From contig CAMGYJ010000011.1 in assembly GCA_946122785.1 (NCBI GenBank), forward strand, positions 13,454,001-13,518,000: a stretch of DNA of 64,000 nt, in the 5' to 3' direction. The notes under the pieces are model-generated. The model ran no database searches, was not told the DNA's origin, and saw only the letters and a program-made list of their open reading frames with translations. This document shows positions 55,499 to 64,000 of the stretch, one piece after another (the first letter of the stretch is position 1; every line of letters begins with the position of its first letter). This DNA comes from Linum tenue (Eukaryota; Streptophyta; Magnoliopsida; Malpighiales; Linaceae). Both the position numbers and the translations under genes were made by a program.

Positions 55499-55902
55499 TG
55501 CCTTCTACTGTACCCCGGGTGAAATCCGGGGTATCGAATACCTTGAGTATGAAAACGCTATTTAGACCTCGAATTATCAAGATTTTTGGGCATGATACTA
55601 CACCCTAACCCTTAATGAGTGAACCCTAGGTCCTAATTATCTTAATCATAAACTATAAACCCTAAGATGGTGCATTGATTTTTTTTGCCTATATTTGGAC
55701 GAATCATAACCGTTGATTATTGTTTCTAATTCAATTGATCTTGGGATATAAGATTTAGAGAATTAAGGCCTAGATTTTGATCTTTAAAGGTTAGAGTATA
55801 GTATCATGTGCGAAAGATCAGTCAATTCAAGTTCTAGATAGCGTTTTCTTACTCAAGGTATGCGATACCCCGAATTTCACCCTGGGTACCGTAGAACTCC
55901 CC
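55497..55902. mobile_element. TIR element C in the TA microsatellite, 406 bp (MITE)
   Basis: The left end GGTGCCTTCTACTGTACCCC and the reverse complement of the right end, GGGGAGTTCTACGGTACCCA, pair over about 75 bp, including GGGGTATCG and TACCTTGAGTA blocks. Bounded by (AT)n. Non-coding. Confidence 0.85.
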
Positions 55903-55922
55903 ATATATATATATATATATAT
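55903..55922. repeat. (AT)n microsatellite, right tract
   Basis: 20 bp of AT immediately right of element C. Confidence 0.95.
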
Positions 55923-58328
55923 TTGGGAAAAAACTCATCTTCAAATTTCCAGTAGAAAACATTGTGGAGAGTTCAGCCTTCCGCCCACCTCATCGATGTC
56001 AAATTCTAACTTGCTTCATCCCATGGCCTTCACCCATTTTAGCTATTCATCAGGGAAAAATATTGACGGGGGTGAGACGTCACTGAAAGAGTAAAAAATA
56101 ATAACCTAATATAAATATTAATACGAAAATGATATCAGGCTATGTTGTGACTCAGAGTGTCTTCCGTCCATTATACTCGATGTATAACTAATCACTTAAT
56201 AACTTTACTTAGGCCTCACCTATGTAGAATCATACGAAATTTCTTTCCTCGTTCACTCGATATATCACATATACGTTATGGGTCATTCATATATGTCATA
56301 TGTCCTTCGTTTAAGGTTTCTCCTTTACTTTACCCTACCCGGTGTTTCATATGGTTTGTATTTATTCTTATATCCCATACGAAATTTTCCTTCATCTTTT
56401 CCACTTCTATCAACATGTACAACATCAAGGGATGTATTGTAGACACATAACAATATAACATTATATACATCGATATCTCATGGCACTACCATAATAAAAT
56501 TAGTATATCATTACTACTTATGTTACAGTTTCCTGATCAATCGTTGTACTACTCATCATAGGAGATCATCATAACATGCACCTCATATCACTTGATATGA
56601 CATATAAAGCACATCAACCTTCACATACCACATGTAAGGGTTCACATTATATACCTCAAATATGGCAAATACTAAGATTTCCATCTCAATCATATATCAC
56701 ATAAAGATGGCAAATATCAAGCTTGGCATTCACATACTCATGTTGCACCCAAAATCAACAATGAATCAGCATCCAATCACACACAAACATATAGTTAGCT
56801 GGATTCAGTCGCTTTTTTTCTTTTATTCTCCAAGTCATGCACTCCCCGGGATCTCGTGAACTCGTAACTCGTAAGCACAAAGTGCCAGATCTCATATACT
56901 CGTGAACTCGTGATCAAGAGTGCCATATCTCATGAACTCGTAAACTCGTGGGGCATAGAGTGCCATATCTCATAAACTCGTAGACTCGTGCGGCATAGAG
57001 TGCCATATCTCATAAACTCGTACCCAGGCCTGGCATTACTCCTTAAAAGGAGTTCTCGTATAACTCTTTTATCTCTTAGGCTTGAAGCCTCTTTTCACTT
57101 ATAATGAGTGCATGACAGGGCGCCATTACGTTTGCTTTAGGTGACCATGTAAGTCTTATAGTTAGTCACAACTCAACATATCCCCTATGTAAAGCAAGGG
57201 CCATTTCATATCAGATTCACTTGCATGACTCATAGGTCATTTCATCTCGTCTCGTACAATTCACAATAGACAACCATTCTTGCAATTTCTTTCACCTAGC
57301 TACTTTGAATACCATTTCACATTCCATATACTCATCATGTAATACCATTTAGCACACACATAACTTATATTATAACCTTTTGGTCATATCATCGTACAAT
57401 CATTTCATCATATCATCACATAATCATACAATTTCGTTATCAATCAATCATGTAACCATACCACATATCGACATTCCGTCACAGTTGGCTTAAATCTTAC
57501 ACAGCCATCATACACGTTATACTCGGGCCGCTTCATGCCCGAATACCATAATCATATTAAGATAAACATTAGATTAGAATTTACTCACTGTTTTGTTGTA
57601 CTTTGCTATTCCCTTGCCTTCCGATGATTCCCCGACTTTCTCTTTACCTTTATTAAGTCATAAGAAAATGTTTAACATTCGAGCAATTTGTTGTCGAATA
57701 GCTTAATTGAAAAAATACATAACTCATAAGCATAGAGACATACACTTCCTCGTCATACACCTCTTTTCCTAATGAAGTCACAAATGACCAATGTATCTTT
57801 AGTCATAATAGCCTTTTAATTTGTCAATATAAATCAACCCTATATACCAACGTGTTTAGTTATATACATATACACTTCCATGCATTTGATCCTACCTACA
57901 CCCACTCCGTTTATACTTAATTAATTGCTTCATTATTTCATTACTTTCTTAACTCAATAGTCAATACCATATGGGACAAACGAACTCTCAATCCCAACTA
58001 ATCAAGGACTCGTACCACACATAAACAACCATGCATAGGTATATATGTACTTGTATTTATATATGTATCCATCCCACCAATGTTCATCTTTCCCACAAAG
58101 CTGAAACCCATTTCCCTCTAACTTAATGACCACCCAAAACCCAAGAATGGTTTCCCCTTCCCCTGGTGGAATTTCCTTCACCCACCAAAATCATCCCACT
58201 CCTATTCTTGCGTGAGAGAAACAGCCCCTTTTAAAGTTAATTAATCCCCACCTGTATACCCATTCTTCCTTGAGTTGTTATACACCCAGAACACCCACAT
58301 ACATATGCATGCACGCCAATCAACATAT
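55923..58328 (-). other. Body of the putative long solo LTR
   Basis: No gene. Contains degenerate tandem units around 56860-57030 built on CTCGTGAACTCGT and AGTGCCATATCTCAT (about 50-60 bp each, four copies), and simple ATCATA-rich stretches. Confidence 0.5.
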
Positions 58329-58333
58329 ATATG

Positions 58334-59715
58334 TGATAGCATCGTATTTGCACGTGTTTTCACTCGGGTTTCCTGTCCATTTTGGCTCGAATTGGTTGTT
58401 CCTTGGCCTATTTTACGCTAGGTTGTTTTGTCGTATTTCAGGTCCTAGCAAGTAAAGAGGTGCATAGGCGCAAGTTTCGGGTCATTTGGAGGTCAGATGG
58501 CGATTCACAGGAAGAATTACGGGCAGCCCCTGCCAAATTACGACCGTAATTGGTCAGGGCATGCCCGTAAAACAATTGCCGAGCCTTTTCCCCAGAAATT
58601 CCTCTCGGTGCTAAAATTACGGACAAGACCCCCAAGAATTACGACCGTAATTCCCAAATTACTGGCGGTAATTGGGAAATTACGGGCGTATCTCCTCCTC
58701 CTTCAGCTTAATTGAAACGTGCGTTTTGGGGCGAATTACGGGCAGGACATGATTACGGCCGTAATTCAGCCCGTAATTCGCCCAGAGTCGGGTTTTTGGA
58801 AGCAGATTCGAGCCAAGGAAGAGGTATTCGATTTTCTGGAGCAAAAACAGAGTTTTAGAGAGAGAAAGAGCGAAGAACAAACCCTAGGAGCTATTTTGGA
58901 GTGGATTTCTCATCATTGAAGCCCAGATTGCGTCCCTAGGAGTGAAGATTGACATCACAGAGCAGATTTTCCTCATCTTTATGAGTATGACTACTCTGAT
59001 TTCTGTTTTCCTTTCTCTCTCTATGGATTAGAACCCTTCTCTCACTTGGGTATGAAGAACCCTAGTTCCTTGTGTTAGGGATTTGATTGTAATGACTTGG
59101 GATGATATTACTGTTTGATTTTAATCGAATGATGCATGTTTATTGAATTGATTGAAGTCTGATCACCTTTTCTTGATTTCTGCTGCAACCTGAGATAGAT
59201 AGAATCTGATTAGGTTGTTAGAGCCTCTTCATTCGATAGTAGGAGATTGGCTATACGAGAGTTAGCCAGTTTACTGCTTTGTACTGGAATTCAATTCCAG
59301 TAGTGGAGTTCTGTGCTTATTGCTTCAGCTTTCTATCCCGGTGAAGACTAGTCGTCTACCGGGTAGCTAGACTGAGAGGGCTTGGTCAGCTTAAGAGATT
59401 CCAAGCTACTGTCGGATCTTCCGCAGTCTAATAAACAGAAAATTAACCCAGGGAATTACAATTGAACATAACTAAGGGACTAGGGGGACTCATTCCCGAG
59501 TGACTCTTACCTGCTTTAGAAAACCGAACAGTTTACTGCTTTCTTACTGCTTTTGCGTTAAACAACAATCACTCGAATTAGTTTGCTAGATAATAGATAA
59601 TCACGGAGTAAGCAGTAGATCTAGACCCCGGGTTGATAATTGAACTTGCTTGTTACTGCATTCCCGGACTGCGATTTCACTTGGTCGCAGTTTGGTGTTG
59701 TGTTTTGGCGTGTCA
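58334..59715 (+). mobile_element. Solo LTR of the same gypsy family as 1171-2731, TSD ATATG
   Basis: 1382 bp beginning TGATAGCATC and ending GCGTGTCA, flanked by perfect ATATG repeats at 58329-58333 and 59716-59720. No internal sequence remains, so it formed by LTR-LTR recombination after insertion. Confidence 0.95.
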
Positions 59716-60346
59716 ATATGTGACATGCACACACACCTGCATCACTACCCCATCACAAGCTTTATGACATGGTTCACATGCATAAACATAGCTTCCTCCC
59801 AACGACATTTTCCTCGACTCTATACCAGCACTTCAACTAGACAACTACCACTAATAATAAGGGCAATTACCTTATGTGCTAAATGACCCTTTTCTAGCTC
59901 CCTCTACTCGTAAAGCTGCTTCTTTCGTTTAGGGAAAAGGATGGGCCATGAAATTGGTTTAGGATGGATGAAAGAAGCTCTCTCTCACTCTACTTCGGTG
60001 TGCCAAAGAAAGAAAGAGTGGTGGCGGAGCGGTCACCGCTCTTGCTAATGGAGAACCCCATCTTCTCCCTCATTTAATCCCCAACCCCAAGCTTAGTCCA
60101 CGTGCTTGGGGTAATATGATTCATGGTGGCAATTTTTTTATGCTTGTAAATGAGTCAGAAGTGGCATGGGGAAAGAAAACCGAGACAAGGGAATTGATTT
60201 CTCTGTCTACTCCTTTTCTCTAAAACCACTAACTCTACTCTTGGTCAAAGCAAGCTTTTACCTTGAGCCACCTCCCCTCTTCTATTGGCGGGTTAAAGGT
60301 GAGAGAGTGGGGTTTGGATTATATTTATACATGGTGGTGGAATTAA

Positions 60347-60698
60347 TGGCTCGTTTGGAAGTTGGGATTTCAGATGATGTATTTAACCAATACATGTAAT
60401 CAGAAGAATTCATCGTTTTTTTGGCTTAAATTGAAACATAATGCTTGTATTTGAACAGCAGATGGGCCCACCAGAATCATTCATTATGAATGATTGTCAA
60501 TCTCAACTTTAAGCAGAGATTGTGTTTGAGGGATTGTTGTCTTACTTTTTGTTCCTTATTCTTTGAGGGACCACCAAAATCATTCAATCTCCAAACAATG
60601 TATTTTTCAAATTCATACATTGAAACAATGCATCTAATTATAATACATACATTGATTAAATACATCAATTTAGAGAATCGTAACTTCCAAACATGCCC
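60347..60698. mobile_element. Tourist-like (PIF/Harbinger) MITE, 352 bp
   Basis: Left end TGGCTCGTTTGGAAGTT and reverse-complemented right end GGGCATGTTTGGAAGTT, with a 3-bp TSD TAA (60344-60346 and 60699-60701). The interior inverted arms share GATGTATTTAA-CAAT. Non-coding. Confidence 0.78.
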
Positions 60699-60850
60699 TA
60701 AGTTCTTCAAGTTATGGATGTTTAGGATTTAATTCTTTTAAAAAGGAACACAATTTTAAACATAATTATGTTTAGACTTATAATTCATATAGTCAGACTC
60801 TCGCACACTATAACACGTACTATATAACCAGAGAGGGAGAGGATATGACA

Positions 60851-61583
60851 TGCATAGCACAAACAACCAAACACTTTAACTAGATCTAAGGCTGGTTGTT
60901 TTTTGTATAACAGCTCAAAAGGTGAAACTCCATCTATCACTGGTGAAGGCAATCTATTAATAAGGAAAAGAGCATGTGAATGCAATCACTCCAAAAGTGT
61001 ACGGGTAGCCCTGATTGGAAACGTAGTGCCCTGGCAACATTTAGGATATGCTGATGTTTCCTTTCAACACGAGCATTCTGCTCAAGAGTTTCAACACAGG
61101 AGAGCTGGTGCTCAATTCCATTTGTGCTATAGAAGTCTAACATATGAAATTCATTCCCCTAATCACTTCTAATTACTTTAACAGCCTTGTCAAACTGCTG
61201 CTTAACCATAACACAAAAGGATTGAAGAAGAGAAGAAGCTTCAGACTTTTGTCTCATTAGATAAATCCAAACACTTCTGTGTAATTATCCACAATAGACA
61301 GAAAGTAAGAATATCTCTCATGGAATTTAACAGCAAGGGGTCCCCATATGTCAACATGGATTAATGTAAAAGAAGAAACAACGCTACTATCACTAATAGG
61401 AAAGGGAAGTTTCTTGTGTTTAGCTAAATGACAAGTTTGGCAATGTTTGATAGAAAGCCTATTACATCCAGTAGCTTGATGTTCTCTTTCCCTACTTGGA
61501 TGTCCCAGACTCCAGTGCCAAAGATCAATCTAATGTGGTTCAAAGTTATAGGTGGTTGCAGCTTGATGAGTGTGAATGACAGG
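60851..61583 (-). pseudogene. copia integrase, N-terminal and core part
   Basis: Multiple frame breaks. HVDIWGPL and the following core start are read near 61340, [20 protein letters not shown] (where NGVVERKHR is usual) near 61100, and [20 protein letters not shown] to KVFGCLCYA just before the nested insertion at 60850. Confidence 0.75.
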
Positions 61584-63272
61584 TTAAGGTCTTGGTGTGG
61601 TGATGAGATGATAAAGGCATCTATCCTGTCTTGCTGAACCAATCAGGTTCTTGGTTGTTTGGTCCTGAATATGACAAGAGTTAGATTCAAATAACAAAGA
61701 AATGGGCAGGTCATGGGTGAGTTTACTGATGGAGACTAGGTTTAAAGTAAACCTAGGGACTAAGAGGACATTGTGTAGGATTAGACCAGTAGGTAGTTTG
61801 ACTGAACCTACATGACTCACTGCTACCTTAGAGCCATTAGGCAGATAAACAAATTGGTTTAGGACTGGTCTAGCATCTAGAAATACAGCAAGGGAACATG
61901 TTATATGATCTGATGCTCCTGTATCTAAAATCCAAACTTGAGCTAAAGCCATTAATCCATGTTGAGCATAGGAGGAAAGAACATATTTACCAGCATAGGT
62001 AGAGTGTGTTGGGAGGTGTTCTGAGACTGAGTAGGAGGCATGCTTGATGGAAGGAGAAGCTGGTGGTGATGGACTCATACTATCAGGTTGATGCAAGAGT
62101 AGTCTCTGCTTGTTTATCTCTTTAGTAGTGAAGTTCAGAGATCCAGAGGAGGAAGATTTACTGTCATAACCAGCACTATGTCCTGAGGAAACAGAATCAC
62201 CACTCTGTGATTTAGATTGAGACATTGAACCAGAAAAAGTTTCTCCCTCGCCCATTCGAGCCTTCTTGTTCTTCAACCTGTAGCATTCTTCCTTTTGGTG
62301 ACCACCCATTTTGCAATATCGACAAAACTTGCCTTCCTTAGCAGATTCAAACTTGTTCTCTTTGTTTGGGGTGAAAGACTTGTTCTGGTCACCTTGTGCA
62401 GCTAAGGCAACAGACTGGATACCACTGGTACTTTGACCTTTGTCACCCTTCAATTTCTGCTCATGTTGCAATATATCATCTACAGCAGTTTCTACAGCAG
62501 GTAAAGGCTTCATCATAAGAAGCTGGGTTTGAACAATATCAAACTCAGGCCTTAACCCCTTAAGAAACTTGATAAGATCATATGTTTCCAACTTTTGTCG
62601 ATAGGCAACCACTGCAACACGGCCTAACTCTCACAGCAACACAATCACACTCAACAACAGGACTATACTGTTGAATTTCTTCCCACAAACCCTTAAGGGT
62701 GATGTAGTACTGACTCACACTCATACTACCTTGTTTACAGGCAGCCATTTCGTCTGAAAGATTAGCTAGCTTCATTGCATTAGATCTACAGAACGATTCT
62801 TCAATTCTTCCCAAACAACCATAGCATTCTCATGTTGTAAAACACTTCTACTAATATCCTTATGTACTGGATTCAAAATTCAACAGAGAACCATGGTATT
62901 AGAAGCATCCCACAACACAAAATCAGGATGGATACGATCAGAAATTGGAATCGAACCATCAATGAAGCCCAGCTTGTGCTTGGTCTTAAGAGCCATACGC
63001 ACAGCTCGTTACCAAGTTTGGTAGTTAGATCCATCCAAGATCTCGGCAACGATGGATTGTCCTAGATTCTCACTAGGATATATGTAATAAGGACTTCCAA
63101 ACACTAAACCCATATGATTGTTGTTACCATTCTGCTGTTGGCGACCTTCAGTGTTCGTGTTGTTATGAACCTGGCCTCCACCGCTACGGGTCGCAGAGTT
63201 GAAGGTGCCAAATGGAATGGGTCCTGAGCCCTGAGATCCTGGTGGTGTCTGCGGAGGTGGATTGTTTGCCAT
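61584..63272 (-). pseudogene. copia gag-protease region, frameshifted
   Basis: The ATG at 63272 (MANNPPPQTPPGSQGSG) starts gag; it reaches YYIYPSENLGQSIVAEILDG and a stop soon after NYQTW. Later frames carry the gag core (EESFCRSNAMKLANLSDEMA; GLRPEFDIVQTQLLMMKPLP), the zinc knuckle CRYCKMGGHQKEEC near 62320, and a protease with a normal active site, WILDTGASDHIT, near 61920. It continues through LHNVLLVPRFTLNLVSISKL to 61584. Confidence 0.85.
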
Positions 63273-63305
63273 AGCATAAGAGTAAGTGAGAAACGGATTA
63301 AAACC

Positions 63306-63317
63306 GCTCTGATACCA
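63306..63317 (-). other. Primer-binding site of the older copia
   Basis: Minus strand TGGTATCAGAGC one base inside the 5' LTR. Confidence 0.85.
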
Positions 63318-63318
63318 T

Positions 63319-63633
63319 AAGAAGAAGAAGGAGGTATGAAGGAGCTGCTAGGTTAAGCAGCTATAATGATTGGAGGGGAAAACTCAGAGAAGCATCTTGC
63401 TCTCTGTTTTCTATTTATACCACCAAGTGTTCAGAACGGTAAAAACGGAAACAAGTAAACCTGTAACTCGAAAATAAAATTAATTGTGCCTTTACACGTG
63501 GCACTTAACGACTCTGTAACTTCTAACGGCTACCTAACAGTAAAGGGGTTTTGTGTTCTTCATTTCTGCACTTCCTTTCCCTTGTTCTTCGAGACTGCCA
63601 GCATACCTTGAGCTCCATTCATCTGCTCTGATA
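63319..63633 (-). repeat. 5' LTR of the older copia
   Basis: 315 bp. Termini are not canonical TG/CA: on the minus strand it appears to begin TATCAGAGCAG and end CTTCTTCTT, so the exact boundary is uncertain by a few bases. Confidence 0.8.
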
Positions 63634-64000
63634 GCTGTTACTAACACAAATCTTTTTGGCGATCTGGATATCAAAATATACGGAAAGCAATCAAAGCTAT
63701 TGTTTCCTTATGCAAATATATAGGAGAAGTGAGAAAGAATGGTAGTGAATAAATCGGGAGAATCAATGAATCTTAGTTCAAATCGGAGAATAAGAGTTGG
63801 AGTGAAGATCAAAGAGAGAAAGCCCACTCCTCACCGTTCTTTCGGTTTCCTCACCGACATCGGCGGTCGCGACTGTCGTATTTCCTTCTTCCCATCAAAA
63901 TAGCTTCGTCATCTAGTCAAATCCATCGAGTAGATGATCTATGATGAGATTTGAGAGAAAGTTGACATATTTATCAGCTGCAAGGAGAGTCAGAAATATG
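63634..64000. other. Unassigned DNA at the right edge
   Basis: No gene or repeat recognised. Confidence 0.4.

Larger units (their letters stand above)
51834..60850 (-). mobile_element. 9-kb insertion with TSD TGCAT; probable long solo LTR hosting other elements
   Basis: Perfect 5-bp TSDs TGCAT (51829-51833 and 60851-60855) flank a segment whose minus strand begins TGTCATATCC and ends GGTGTTACA, the TG/CA ends of an LTR. No primer-binding site, polypurine tract or coding domain is seen between. Removing the nested TA block (51923-55922), a solo LTR with its TSD, and a MITE leaves about 3.3 kb, compatible with the long LTRs of some chromovirus-type (Tekay/Del) gypsy elements. Lineage is inferred from length and termini only; a non-autonomous element is the alternative. 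Confidence 0.65.
49337..63633 (-). mobile_element. Older Ty1/copia element split by a 9-kb nested insertion
   Basis: LTRs of about 312-315 bp at 49337-49648 and 63319-63633 differ at roughly 14 positions by eye. A primer-binding site abuts the right LTR, and a polypurine tract (complement of CTCCCCCTCAAGTT) the left. Gag, protease, integrase, RT and RNase H remnants read right to left. The coding region breaks between 51833 and 60851 in mid-integrase, where another element is inserted with TSD TGCAT. No TSD was found for the copia itself. Confidence 0.9.

Noticed and set aside
55335..55608. Open frames of 76-81 codons on both strands reading Ile-Tyr repeats
   Set aside because: They are translations of the (AT)n microsatellite, not genes.

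Overview
This window looks like repeat-rich intergenic DNA of a flowering plant, most likely a eudicot. The pointers are intron-containing genes, two S-protein homologue (SPH) genes, a 2-oxoglutarate oxygenase of the ACC-oxidase-homologue type, a plant-mobile-domain gene and many plant transposon families. All repeated primer-binding sites read TGGTATCAGAGC, which matches plant initiator tRNA-Met. I see no rRNA gene, tRNA gene or CRISPR array. The species cannot be named from the sequence.

Only two genes look intact: SPH genes at 18156-18566 and 22244-22654 (+). They lie in two copies of a segmental duplication. A third host gene, an ACC-oxidase-homologue-like 2OG oxygenase (minus strand), is spread over 30495-41593. 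It is broken by two single-base deletions and a retrotransposon in exon 3, and it carries two DNA transposons in intron 1. Everything else recognisable is mobile DNA, mostly nested, and most insertions can be delimited by target-site duplications (TSDs).

Layout. 1-2731: 3' end and 3' LTR of a Ty3/gypsy element, inserted in an L1-type LINE (2732 to about 6890, minus). 9566-9871: 5'-truncated LINE tail with a 20-bp TSD. 10090-17195: 7.1-kb Mutator-like element carrying a broken plant-mobile-domain gene, itself split by a protease-only gypsy-type element (12369-15837). 17838-29150: SPH duplication, with a tandem-repeat block and a truncated hAT element between the copies and a copia element (23359-28805, holding a MULE-type MITE) in the second copy. 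30495-41593: the oxygenase pseudogene, containing a pol-less LTR element (30651-38760) that holds a young copia (32044-36834) and a hAT MITE (37469-38041). 42087-47401: defective CACTA element. 49337-63633: old copia split by a 9-kb insertion (51834-60850) that looks like a long solo LTR. That insertion contains a TA microsatellite with three different long-TIR elements, a second solo LTR (58334-59715) of the same family as 1171-2731, and a Tourist-like MITE.

The most unusual structures are the TA-microsatellite block with three different TIR elements in series (51923-55922), the mobile-domain MULE with subterminal hairpin arrays and a nearby empty-site paralogue, the protease-only retroelement, and the oxygenase gene dismantled step by step by insertions.
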